A stretch of 64,000 nt of DNA, taken from assembly GCA_003416985.1 (NCBI GenBank), contig QVIN01000007.1, forward strand, positions 186,001 through 250,000, in the 5' to 3' direction. This document shows positions 36,721 through 45,433 of the stretch, in pieces. The notes under the pieces are model-generated. The model was not told the origin of the DNA. It was given only the letters and a program-made list of their open reading frames with translations, and did not search any database. Position 1 is the stretch's first letter. The number at the start of each line of letters is the position of its first letter. The position numbers were made by a program, and so were the translations under genes. Source of the stretch: Duganella sp. BJB480. GTDB lineage: Bacteria; Pseudomonadota; Gammaproteobacteria; Burkholderiales; Burkholderiaceae_D.

Positions 36721-37562
36721 CCCTTGGCCGCTGCGGCGACCTGCTTCTGGCGCAGGCGCTCGTTGCGCGCCATGTAGAGGCTCGATCCGATCACGCCGAT
36801 CGACACCACCAGGATGGTCAGCGCGGCCACCGCGTTCACGCGCGGGTCCAGGCCCAGGCGGGCGCGCGAGAAGATCACGATCGGCATCGTCGACGAGCCG
36901 GGGCCGGAAAGGAAGGCAGACAGCACCACGTCATCCAGCGACAGCGTAAACGTCAGCAGCCACGCGGAACCCAAGGCCTGCGTGATGTTCGGCAGCGTCA
37001 CCAGGAAGAACACCTGGAACGGACGGCAGCCGAGATCCATCGCCGCTTCCTCCAGCGACTTGTTCATCTCCTGGAGGCGCGACTGCACCACCACCGCCGC
37101 GTAGGCCATGCCCAGCAGGGTGTGGCCCAGCCAGATCGTCATCAGGCCGCGCTCCGGGAAGCCGAACGCCTTCTGCACCGACACCAGCATCAGCAGCAGC
37201 GACAGGCCGATGATCACCTCCGGCATCACCAGCGGCGCGCTGACCATGCCCGAGAACAGCGTGCGGCCAGGGAAGCGCTGGTAGCGGTTCAGCACAAACG
37301 CCGCGAACGTCCCCAGTATCACCGAGCTGCAAGCGGTCAGCAGCGCGATGCGCAGCGACAGGCCGAAGCCGCTGATGATCTCCGAATCGTTCATCAGCGC
37401 CTCGTACCACTGCGTCGAGAAGCCGCTCCACACCATGTCCTGGCGCGAGCTGTTAAACGAGAACACCACCAGCACCACGATGGGCAGGTAGAGGAACAGG
37501 TAACCCATCGACAGCCAGCCGCGCCCGAACCAGCGCTGCACGAAATTGGTATATCCTTTCAT
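36717..37562 (-). CDS. potI: polyamine ABC transporter permease
   Basis: A 281-residue inner-membrane permease with six hydrophobic segments. The ABC permease EAA motif is SLEEAAMDLGCRPFQVFFLVTLP (about residues 165-187). It starts with MKGYTNFVQRWFGRGWLSM, like PotI. The start overlaps the end of potH (ATGA-type overlap, 37559-37562). It forms the putrescine importer with PotG and PotH. Confidence 0.9.
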   Translation of the reverse strand: MKGYTNFVQRWFGRGWLSMGYLFLYLPIVVLVVFSFNSSRQDMVWSGFSTQWYEALMNDSEIISGFGLSLRIALLTACSSVILGTFAAFVLNRYQRFPGRTLFSGMVSAPLVMPEVIIGLSLLLMLVSVQKAFGFPERGLMTIWLGHTLLGMAYAAVVVQSRLQEMNKSLEEAAMDLGCRPFQVFFLVTLPNITQALGSAWLLTFTLSLDDVVLSAFLSGPGSSTMPIVIFSRARLGLDPRVNAVAALTILVVSIGVIGSSLYMARNERLRQKQVAAAAKG

Positions 37563-38470
37563 GGACGGGCCTCCTGCTCTGCCTTGTATTTATTGAAGAT
37601 CGCCATAGGCACCAGGATCAACAGGATCACCACCACCGTCACTGCGGACGCCAGCGGCCAGTCGTTATTGGTGAAGAATTCGTCCCACAGCTGGCGGCCG
37701 ATCATCAGCGTTTCCGGGCCGCCCAGCAGCTCCGGGATCACATACTCGCCCACCGCAGGGATGAACACCAGCATGGTGCCGGCGACGATGCCCGACTTCG
37801 ACAGCGGCACCGTGACGCGCCAGAACGCCTGCATCGGCGTCGCGCCCAAATCGGCCGCAGCCTCCAGGAAGCGCAGGTCCATCTTCACCAGGTTGGCGTA
37901 CAGCGGCAGGATCATGAACGGCAGGTAGGCGTACACCATGCCGATGATGAGCGAGAACTGCGTGTTCATCAGGTGCAGCGGCTCGCTGATCGCGCCTATG
38001 CTGATCAGGAAGTGGTTCAGGATGCCGTTGTTGGCCAGGATGCCCTTCCACGCGTAGATCCGCAGCAGGAAGGAGGTCCAGAACGGCATCATCACCAGCA
38101 TCAGCAGGACCGGGCGCACCGTCGGCCTGGCGCGCGCCATGAAGTAGGCGAACGGGTAGCCGATGATGAGGCACAGCGATGCCGTGATGGCGGCGAACTT
38201 GAGGGAGTTCAGGTAGGTGATCGCATACAGGTCGTCCTGAGCGATGAACAGGTAGTTGGCCACCTTGATCTTGAACGTGACGGCGCCGTCCACTATCGTC
38301 ATCAGCGTGCCGAAGGGATTGCCGCCGGCGTCGGCCTCGGTGAAGCTGATGCGCATCACGATCAGGAACGGCACCAGGAAGGCCATCGTCAGCCACAGGA
38401 AAGGCACGGCGATCACCAGATTGCGGCCGGAGAGCCAACGCCCGCCCAGCAGGTACTTGAGAATTTTCAT
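37559..38470 (-). CDS. potH: polyamine ABC transporter permease
   Basis: A 303-residue permease with six hydrophobic segments. The EAA motif is FLEAAADLGATPMQAFWRVTVPLS. The N-terminus (LGGRWLSGRNLVIAVPFLWLTMAFLVPFLIV) is PotH-like, and so is the periplasmic loop FTEADAGGNPFG. It lies 14 nt after potG. Confidence 0.9.
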   Translation of the reverse strand: MKILKYLLGGRWLSGRNLVIAVPFLWLTMAFLVPFLIVMRISFTEADAGGNPFGTLMTIVDGAVTFKIKVANYLFIAQDDLYAITYLNSLKFAAITASLCLIIGYPFAYFMARARPTVRPVLLMLVMMPFWTSFLLRIYAWKGILANNGILNHFLISIGAISEPLHLMNTQFSLIIGMVYAYLPFMILPLYANLVKMDLRFLEAAADLGATPMQAFWRVTVPLSKSGIVAGTMLVFIPAVGEYVIPELLGGPETLMIGRQLWDEFFTNNDWPLASAVTVVVILLILVPMAIFNKYKAEQEARP

Positions 38471-38484
38471 GGCTGCGCTCCGCC

Positions 38485-39606
38485 TTAGCTGGTCAGCACG
38501 ACGACGTCGGCGCCGTCCCACCAGGCGTGGACGCGCTGGTCGCGCTTGAGCGCCGATTCCTCGTGGCGCGCGGCGTTGGTGCGCGAGACCTTGAGCGTCG
38601 CGCCGCTGTCGAGGCGCACGTGGTACAGCGTCTCGTTGCCGAAGTACGCCATGGCCGTGATCACGCCCTGCACGCAGTTGTAGCCGTCCTCGCTGGCCTT
38701 GGCGCGCTGCGCCGCAGTCGGCGCCTCGGCCTGCACGGCGATCTTCTCGGGCCGCACCGCCACCGACACCGGCATGCCCACCGTGCCGGTGATGCCGTGG
38801 GTGACGTAGTGGCGGCATTCAGGCGAGTCGATGATGACGTGGTCCGGCTCATCGACCGTCACGCTGCCCTCGAACATGTTGACGCTGCCGATGAAGTCCG
38901 CCACGAAGCGGCAGTTCGGCGTTTCGTAGATTTCGCCCGGCGCGCCCACCTGCAGGATGCGGCCTTCGCTCATCACGGCGATGCGGGTCGCCATGCTCAT
39001 CGCCTCGTCCTGGTCGTGCGTGACCATCACGCAGGTCACGCCCACTTCCTCGATGATGCCGACCAGTTCCATCTGCGTGCGTTCGCGCAGCTTCTTGTCC
39101 AATGCGCCCAGCGGCTCGTCCAGCAGCAGCAACTGCGGACGCTTGGCCAGGCTGCGCGCCAGCGCCACGCGCTGCTGCTGGCCGCCGGACAGCTGGTGCG
39201 GCTTGCGCTTGCCGTAGGCGGTGAGCTGCACCAGCGACAGCATCTGCTCCACGCGCGCGGCGATTTCGTCTCTATGCAGGCCGTCGCGGCGCAGGCCGAA
39301 GGCGATGTTGTCCCAAACAGACAAGTGCGGGAACAGCGCGTAGGACTGGAACATCATGTTGATCGGGCGCTCGTACGGCGGCACGCCGACGATGTCCTTG
39401 CCGCCCAGCGTGATCTGGCCCTGGGTCGGCGTTTCGAAACCGGCCAGCATCCGCAGCAGCGTGGACTTGCCGCAGCCGGAACTCCCCAGCAGCGCGAAGA
39501 TCTCGCCCTTGTTGATCGCCACCGACACATCGTTGACGGCACGGACGCCGTCGAATTCCTTCACCAGGTTGCGGATCAGCAGAAAGGGTTCTCGCTCTTG
39601 GGTCAT
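38485..39606 (-). CDS. potG: polyamine ABC transporter ATP-binding protein
   Basis: A 373-residue ATPase: Walker A GSSGCGKSTLL (about residues 37-47), Q-loop FQSYALFPH, signature LSGGQQQRVALAR, Walker B LLLLDEP and switch His in VTHDQDEA. A C-terminal TOBE-type regulatory domain spans about 280-370. It is the first gene of potGHI. The potF gene for the periplasmic binding protein is not adjacent, so the binding protein must come from elsewhere. No clear Shine-Dalgarno precedes the ATG, and the upstream 90 bp are very AT-rich. Confidence 0.92.
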   Translation of the reverse strand: MTQEREPFLLIRNLVKEFDGVRAVNDVSVAINKGEIFALLGSSGCGKSTLLRMLAGFETPTQGQITLGGKDIVGVPPYERPINMMFQSYALFPHLSVWDNIAFGLRRDGLHRDEIAARVEQMLSLVQLTAYGKRKPHQLSGGQQQRVALARSLAKRPQLLLLDEPLGALDKKLRERTQMELVGIIEEVGVTCVMVTHDQDEAMSMATRIAVMSEGRILQVGAPGEIYETPNCRFVADFIGSVNMFEGSVTVDEPDHVIIDSPECRHYVTHGITGTVGMPVSVAVRPEKIAVQAEAPTAAQRAKASEDGYNCVQGVITAMAYFGNETLYHVRLDSGATLKVSRTNAARHEESALKRDQRVHAWWDGADVVVLTS

Positions 39607-39700
39607 GTTATTAAAATATAAATGATATTAACAATATACTGGGATACGGGCCGACCGCAGGCCGCGCGCTTAGTCGAACCCGTGATTATAAATGACGAAA
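39607..39700. promoter_or_regulatory. AT-rich spacer upstream of potG
   Basis: A 94-bp spacer; the half next to potG is almost pure A/T (TATATTGTTAATATC and nearby), unlike its GC-rich surroundings. It probably holds a promoter for potGHI. The short palindrome ATATT-GTT-AATAT is inside it. No terminator is obvious after puuA copy 2, so read-through into potGHI is also possible. Confidence 0.35.
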
Positions 39701-41071
39701 TCACACATGCAACAGCAGGTGTTCCCGCTCCCACGGGCTGATGACGGTCATGAACTCCTGGTGCTCCAGTTCCTTGATGGCCGTGTAGACGTCGATGAAG
39801 CGCTCGCCCAGCACATCGCGCAGCCGGTCCTCGCGTCGCAGCAGCTCCAGCGCCTGCGGCAGCCCTTGCGGCAGCTCGAACACATGGTCGTAGGCGCTGG
39901 CGGTGGTCATCGGCGTCGGCTCCAGTTGGTCCACCAGGCCGAGATAGCCGCAGGCCAGCGTGACCGCCATCGCCAGGTAGGGATTGGCGTCCGCGCCGAT
40001 GATGCGGTTCTCCACCCGCCGCTGCTCGACGCCGGAGATCGGAATGCGGAAGCCCACGGTGCGGTTGTCGATGCCCCACTGGATGTTGATCGGCGCGGCC
40101 GTGTGGCGCACGATGCGGCGGTAGGAGTTCACATACGGCGCCATGATCGCCATCACCGCCGGCGTGTAGCGCTGCAGGCCGCCGATGTAGTGGCGGAAGT
40201 GGGCCGACGGCGAACCGTCCACCGCGCTGAAGATGTTGCGGCCGGTGGCGGCGTCGCTCACGCTCTGGTGCACATGCATCGCCGATCCCGGCTCGCCCGC
40301 CATCGGCTTGGCCATGAAGGTGGCGTACATGTCGTGCTTGAGCGCCGCCTCGCGCAAGGTGCGCTTGAAGTAGAAGACGTTGTCGGCCAGCGCCAGCGGA
40401 TCGCCGTGCTGGAAATTGAGGCCCATCTGGCCGGCGCCGGTTTCGTGGATCAGCGTGTCGACGTCGAGGTTCATCAGCGCGCAGTAGTCGTAGATGTCCT
40501 CGAACAGCGGATCGAATTCGTTGACGGCGTCGATGCTGTAGACCTGGCGACTGGTCTCGGCGCGGCCGCTGCGGCCCACCGGCGCCTTCAGCGGCAGGTC
40601 CGGATCGATGTTCTTCTCGGTCAGGTAGAACTCCAGCTCCGGGCCCACCACCGGCTTCCAGCCGCGCTCCGCGTACAGCTTGAGCACGCGCCGCAACACC
40701 GAGCGCGGGGCGAAATCGACCAGCGTGCCGTCGGCGAAGTAGCAGTCGTGGATCACCTGCGCGGTCGGGTCGATGGCCCAGGGGACCTTGGTGATGCTGC
40801 CGGGGTCCGCGCGCAGGATCATGTCGCGGTCGGTGGAGGAGATGGCGCGGTCGTAGGCCGCGTTCTCTGTCGGGTAGTTGCCGGTGACGGTCATGCCCAG
40901 CACCGCCTCGGGGATGCGCATGCCGCGCTCCTGGGTGAATTTGGCGCGCGGCAGGATCTTCCCGCGCGCCACACCCGTCAGGTCGGGCACCAGGCATTCG
41001 ATTTCAGTGACGCGGTTCTCGTTGAGCCACTGGTCCATATCGGCATCGGAGAAGTTTTCACGGATAGACAT
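39701..41071 (-). CDS. gamma-glutamylputrescine synthetase paralogue, copy 2, with an altered metal-site residue
   Basis: A 456-residue protein, near-collinear with puuA copy 1 (SIRENFSDADMDQWL). Most catalytic motifs are kept: GPELEFYL, HVHQSV and RRVENRI. The block that reads GAGQMEINF in copy 1 reads GAGQMGLNF here. The lost Glu aligns with Glu220 of Salmonella glutamine synthetase, a metal ligand, so activity or specificity may be changed. It stands alone upstream of potGHI, possibly in one transcript with it. It may be a modified enzyme or a catalytically weak partner of copy 1 in mixed oligomers; both are inference. Confidence 0.88.
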   Translation of the reverse strand: MSIRENFSDADMDQWLNENRVTEIECLVPDLTGVARGKILPRAKFTQERGMRIPEAVLGMTVTGNYPTENAAYDRAISSTDRDMILRADPGSITKVPWAIDPTAQVIHDCYFADGTLVDFAPRSVLRRVLKLYAERGWKPVVGPELEFYLTEKNIDPDLPLKAPVGRSGRAETSRQVYSIDAVNEFDPLFEDIYDYCALMNLDVDTLIHETGAGQMGLNFQHGDPLALADNVFYFKRTLREAALKHDMYATFMAKPMAGEPGSAMHVHQSVSDAATGRNIFSAVDGSPSAHFRHYIGGLQRYTPAVMAIMAPYVNSYRRIVRHTAAPINIQWGIDNRTVGFRIPISGVEQRRVENRIIGADANPYLAMAVTLACGYLGLVDQLEPTPMTTASAYDHVFELPQGLPQALELLRREDRLRDVLGERFIDVYTAIKELEHQEFMTVISPWEREHLLLHV

Positions 41072-41122
41072 GTTCGCTCTCTGTGGTCATGATCAAGCGA
41101 TCGATAGTCTAATTTACCATGT

Positions 41123-43846
41123 TTACAACCTTTCTTCCTCCGCCTCCACGCGGGTTTGCACAAGAATCTTTTTGATTTCCGGTACACAGGAGCCGCAATT
41201 GCCGCCGGCCTTCAGGCAGGCCGTCACCTCGGCCACCGTCTTCAGGTCTTTTTCGACGATGGCGCCGCAGATCGTGTTGCGGCCCACGCCGAAGCAGGAG
41301 CACACGGTGGGGCCGGTGTCCGCGCCCTTCTCGACCGGCATGCCGACCAGCAGGCCGACGCGATCGATCTCGCTGAGCTCCGCCTTGACGAACAGGCTGG
41401 CCAGCCAGGCGCGCGACGGCATGTCCTGGCGCGGCGACAGGAAGATGCATTGCTCGATGCGGTCGTTCACCACGTGCACGGCGCGATACACGCCGGCGGT
41501 GCGGTCCTCGTATTCGAGCCAGTCGGCGTCCAGGTCGGCCACGCCCAGCAGCTCGCGCGCCCAGGCGCCGAAGTCCTTGATGGTGTTGCGGCCGGCCAGT
41601 TCGTAGCGGGCGAATTCGCGGCCCTGGATGCGCGTCCAGTGGGCCACGCTGTCGAGGTTCATCTCGGTGCGGCTCAGGATGAAGCCGTGCCAGTTCACGC
41701 GGAACTGCTCGATGCGCACCGGCGTGTGCTTGAATTCCGGCTCGCCGGAGACGGGATCGACCACCGGATTGACCAGCGCGCCCACGCGCGCGTCGGACGA
41801 GGTCTGACCCGACCAGTGGATGGGAATGAACACGCTGCCGCGCGGGATGCCGCCGCCATGCTGCACGCGCGCCACCATCGCGCCCCATGCGGAGCTCACG
41901 CGCGCCAGCTCGCCCTCGCGCACGCCATGCAGCAGCGCGTCCTGCGGGTGGATGTCGACGAAGGATTCGGCGATGTGGTCGGCCAGCGTGGCGGATTTGC
42001 CGGTGCGCGTCATGGTGTGCCACTGGTCGCGCACGCGGCCGGTGTTGAGCGACAGCGGGAAGTCCTCGCAGACGGCGTTGGCCGGCGCGCGCGTGGCGGT
42101 GGCGATGAAGCACGCCTTGCCGTCGGCGTGCGCGAAGACGTTGTCCTTGAACAGGCGCGCCTCCACCTGCAGCTCGCCCGAGGCGGCGCGGCGCACCGGC
42201 CACTGGGTCGGTTCCAGTTCGTCGTACGCGCGCTGATCGAGGCCGGCCAGGCCGGACATGTCGAACGCGCGCGGCACGTCGCCGACGGCGTTGCGGAAGC
42301 CGCTCAGGCGCGCATGTTCGTCGAACACGTCCTGGGCGCCGCTGAAATCGAAGCCGCCAAAGCCCATGCGCTGCGCGAACAGCGACAGGATTTTCCAGTC
42401 GGGCAGCGCCTCGCCCGGCGCGGGCAGGAAGGCTCGCTGGCGCGATACGCGGCGCTCGGAATTGGTGACGGTGCCGTCCTTCTCGCCCCAGCCCAGCGCC
42501 GGCAGCAGCACGTCGGCGTAGGCGTTGGTGTCGGTGTTCTGCATGATGTCGGTGGCGACCACCAGCTCGCACTTCTCCAGCGCGCGCCGTACCTGGTCCG
42601 CATCCGGCAGGCTGACCATCGGATTGGTGGCGATCACCCACACCGCCTTGACCTTGCCCTCTTCGATCGCGCGGAACAGGTCGACCGCCTTCAGGCCAGG
42701 CTTGGCGGCGATGGAAGGAGAGTCCCAGAAGGTCTGCACCACCTCGCGGTGGTCGGCGCGGTCCAGGTCCATGTGCGCGGCCAGCATGTTGGCCAGGCCA
42801 CCCACTTCGCGGCCGCCCATGGCGTTGGGCTGGCCGGTGATCGAGAACGGGCCCATGCCCGGCTTGCCGATACGGCCGCCGATCAGGTGGCAGTTGATGA
42901 TGGCGTTGACCTTGTCGGTGCCGGCCGACGACTGGTTCACGCCCATCGAGAATGCCGTGATGGTCTTGCGCGTGGTGGCGAAGGATTCGTAGAACTCCAT
43001 CAGCACCGGCAGCTCGATGCGGCAGATCTTCGCCACGGCGGCGGGATCGCTGCAATCGATGTTGGCCGTGTCCAGCGCCGCATCCAGGCCGTTGGTGTGA
43101 TGGCCGATGAACTCGGGATCGACCGCGCCGATGCGCGCCAGGTAGCTCAGCAAGCCGTTGAACAACCACACATCCGTGCCAGCCTTGACCGGCAGGTGCA
43201 GGTCGGCCAGCTCGCAGGTGGCGGTGCGGCGCGGATCGATGACCACGATCTTCATCTCCGGCCGGCTTTCCTTGGCCTTGAGGATGCGCTGGAACAGGAT
43301 GGGATGGCACCACGCGGTGTTGGAGCCGACCAGCACCACCATGTCCGCCAATTCCAGGTCGTCGTAGCAGAGCGGCACCAGGTCCTCGCCGAAGGCGCGC
43401 TTGTAGCCCGCCACCGCCGACGACATGCACAGCCGCGAGTTGGTGTCGATGTTGGCGCTGCCGATGTAGCCCTTCATCAGTTTGTTGGCGACGTAGTAGT
43501 CCTCGGTCAGCAACTGACCGGAGACGTACAGCGCCACCGCGTCCGGGCCATGCTCGGCGATAATCGAGCGCCAGGCGCCGGCCACCTTGTCCAGCGCGGT
43601 GTCCCACGACACGCGGCGCAGGCCGTCCGCATCGCGCACCTGCGGATACAGCAGACGGCCTTCGAGGCCGATCGTCTCGCCCAGCGCGGAACCCTTGACG
43701 CACAGGCGTCCCTTGTTTGCGGGATGCAGCTTGTCGCCGGCGATGGCGATCGTGCCGTCGGCCTTGGGCGTGGCCTGCACACCGCAACCTACGCCGCAAT
43801 AGGCGCAGGTGGTGCGTACTGCTAGATGGTCGGTGGACAGGTTCAA
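41123..43846 (-). CDS. nasA: assimilatory nitrate reductase, catalytic subunit
   Basis: A 907-residue molybdenum enzyme reducing nitrate to nitrite in the cytoplasm. The N-terminal [4Fe-4S] site is CAYCGVGC plus Cys in GRLCVKG. Molybdopterin domains contain SRLCMSSAVAGYKRAFG and MGVNQSSAGTDKVNAIINCHL. A molydopterin-dinucleotide-binding C-domain follows (LNTGRVRDQWHTMTRTGKS). The tail carries a BFD-like [2Fe-2S] domain (VCSCFGVGRNTICGAI, then GGNCGSC). The only reasonable start before the cluster is a TTG at 43846, since no in-frame ATG or GTG precedes the first cluster; it has a weak ribosome site. It is the last gene of the narK operon. Confidence 0.93.
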   Translation of the reverse strand: MNLSTDHLAVRTTCAYCGVGCGVQATPKADGTIAIAGDKLHPANKGRLCVKGSALGETIGLEGRLLYPQVRDADGLRRVSWDTALDKVAGAWRSIIAEHGPDAVALYVSGQLLTEDYYVANKLMKGYIGSANIDTNSRLCMSSAVAGYKRAFGEDLVPLCYDDLELADMVVLVGSNTAWCHPILFQRILKAKESRPEMKIVVIDPRRTATCELADLHLPVKAGTDVWLFNGLLSYLARIGAVDPEFIGHHTNGLDAALDTANIDCSDPAAVAKICRIELPVLMEFYESFATTRKTITAFSMGVNQSSAGTDKVNAIINCHLIGGRIGKPGMGPFSITGQPNAMGGREVGGLANMLAAHMDLDRADHREVVQTFWDSPSIAAKPGLKAVDLFRAIEEGKVKAVWVIATNPMVSLPDADQVRRALEKCELVVATDIMQNTDTNAYADVLLPALGWGEKDGTVTNSERRVSRQRAFLPAPGEALPDWKILSLFAQRMGFGGFDFSGAQDVFDEHARLSGFRNAVGDVPRAFDMSGLAGLDQRAYDELEPTQWPVRRAASGELQVEARLFKDNVFAHADGKACFIATATRAPANAVCEDFPLSLNTGRVRDQWHTMTRTGKSATLADHIAESFVDIHPQDALLHGVREGELARVSSAWGAMVARVQHGGGIPRGSVFIPIHWSGQTSSDARVGALVNPVVDPVSGEPEFKHTPVRIEQFRVNWHGFILSRTEMNLDSVAHWTRIQGREFARYELAGRNTIKDFGAWARELLGVADLDADWLEYEDRTAGVYRAVHVVNDRIEQCIFLSPRQDMPSRAWLASLFVKAELSEIDRVGLLVGMPVEKGADTGPTVCSCFGVGRNTICGAIVEKDLKTVAEVTACLKAGGNCGSCVPEIKKILVQTRVEAEEERL

Positions 43847-43864
43847 GATGCTTGCTCGCTCAAA

Positions 43865-45079
43865 TCATGCGGCGCGCGCGGACAGCGCTTCGCCAAACAA
43901 CAGGTTTTGCCGGATCGGCGTAATGTCGGTGCGGTTCTGGATCAGGTTAAAGTACCACGGGCCGTCCTTGACGTCACCGTACAGCACGGCGCCGGTGACG
44001 CGGCCATCCTTCAGCACCAGCCGCTTGTAGACGCCGCGCCGCGCGTCGCGCAGCACCAGGTCTTCGCTGCCTTCGCCACCGATGAAGTCACCGACCGAGT
44101 ACAGGTCCACGCCGGTCACCTTCAGGCGCGTCGGCGACGTTTGCTGCACGTAGCGGCGCACGCCGGCGCCGGCCAGGTGCGCGCCGCAAACGCGCGCCTG
44201 GTCCCAGATCGGCGCCACCAGGCCGAAGGTGGCGCTGCGGTGCTGCACACATTCGCCGACGGCGTACACGCGCGGATCGTAGGTTTGCAGCGTGTCGTCG
44301 ACGACGATGGCGCGCTCGCAGTGCAAGCCGGCGGACTTGGCCAGGTCGATATTGGGGCGCACGCCGGCGGTCATCACCACCAGGTCCGCCGGGATCTCGC
44401 TGCCATCCTTAAAGCGCACCGCGCGCGCGCGGTCCGGGCCGACGATTTCGGCGGTCTGCGCGTTCATCATGAACTTCAGGCCCTTGGCTTCCAGCGCCTT
44501 TTGCAGCAACAGCGCGGCCGGCTTGTCGAGTTGCTGGTTCATCAGTGCGTCGGTGACGTGAACCACGGTCACGGACATGCCTTGCCGTTGCAGGCCGTTG
44601 GCCGCTTCAAGGCCCAGCAGGCCGCCGCCGATCACCACCGCGTGGCGGTGGTTGCGGGCCATCGCCAGCATGCTCTCCACGTCCTGGATGTCGCGGAAGG
44701 CCAGCACGCCGGGCAGCAGGTGGCCCGGCACGGGAATGATGAAGGGCTTGGAGCCGGTGGCGATCAGCAGCCGGTCGTAGCGCACTTCCAGCCCGGAGCG
44801 GGCGCGCACGATGCGCTTGCGGCGGTCGATGTGCTCGACCGGATCGCCCGCGTGCAGCGTGATGCCATGCTGGACGTACCACTCGCGCGTGTTGAGCATG
44901 ATGTCTTCCATGCTCTTCTCGCCCGCCAGTACAGGCGACAGCAGGATGCGGTTGTAGTTACCATGCGGCTCGGCGCCGAACACGGTGATGTCGTACATGT
45001 CCGGCGCCAGCTTGTACAGCTCCTCCACCGTACGCATGCCGGCCATGCCGTTGCCGATCACGACCAGCGCGGGTTTCAC
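43865..45079 (-). CDS. FAD-dependent oxidoreductase, electron donor for nitrate reductase
   Basis: A 404-residue protein with two nucleotide-binding folds: VVIGNGMAGMRTVEEL (FAD) and AVVIGGGLLGLEAANGL (NADH). RLLIATGSKPFIIPVPG lies between them, and YAVGECVQHR is at the FAD end. It resembles the N-terminal half of NirB. The start is a GTG overlapping the nirD stop (GTGA). Located between nirD and nasA, it is the likely NasB-type subunit that passes electrons from NADH to NasA. Confidence 0.87.
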   Translation of the reverse strand: MKPALVVIGNGMAGMRTVEELYKLAPDMYDITVFGAEPHGNYNRILLSPVLAGEKSMEDIMLNTREWYVQHGITLHAGDPVEHIDRRKRIVRARSGLEVRYDRLLIATGSKPFIIPVPGHLLPGVLAFRDIQDVESMLAMARNHRHAVVIGGGLLGLEAANGLQRQGMSVTVVHVTDALMNQQLDKPAALLLQKALEAKGLKFMMNAQTAEIVGPDRARAVRFKDGSEIPADLVVMTAGVRPNIDLAKSAGLHCERAIVVDDTLQTYDPRVYAVGECVQHRSATFGLVAPIWDQARVCGAHLAGAGVRRYVQQTSPTRLKVTGVDLYSVGDFIGGEGSEDLVLRDARRGVYKRLVLKDGRVTGAVLYGDVKDGPWYFNLIQNRTDITPIRQNLLFGEALSARAA

Positions 45080-45423
45080 AGGCCGACCCAGACTTTGCCG
45101 CCGTCGATGCGGGCGGGATAGGTGCCGACCGAATGGTGCGGCGCCTCCAGGCATTCGCCCGTTTGCAGGTCGAAGTGCTGCTTGTAGATCGGCGAGGCGA
45201 CCACGATGCGCTCGCCCAGGTTGCCCACCAGGCCGCGCGACAGCACGGAGGCCTCGGAATTCGGATCGTAGTTATCGATGGCGAACACGCGCGCGCTGCC
45301 GTCGTCCACGTGGAACACGGCGACCTGCTGCTTGTTCAACAGGGCGCACACGCCGGTGTTGGGCACGATCTCGTCCAGGTTGCAGACGGCGATCCAGTTA
45401 TCGGTTTGAATATCGCGATGCAT
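45076..45423 (-). CDS. nirD: nitrite reductase (NADH) small subunit
   Basis: A 115-residue Rieske-fold protein of the assimilatory NirD type: WIAVCNLDEIVPNTGVCALLN, VAVFHVDDG, AIDNYDPNSEASVLSRGLVG, and KQHFDLQTGECLE. The Cys/His pairs that bind a cluster in true Rieske proteins are not present, as is normal for NirD. It lies 10 nt after nirB and overlaps the next gene. Confidence 0.93.
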   Translation of the reverse strand: MHRDIQTDNWIAVCNLDEIVPNTGVCALLNKQQVAVFHVDDGSARVFAIDNYDPNSEASVLSRGLVGNLGERIVVASPIYKQHFDLQTGECLEAPHHSVGTYPARIDGGKVWVGL

Positions 45424-45433
45424 AATGTTCTCC

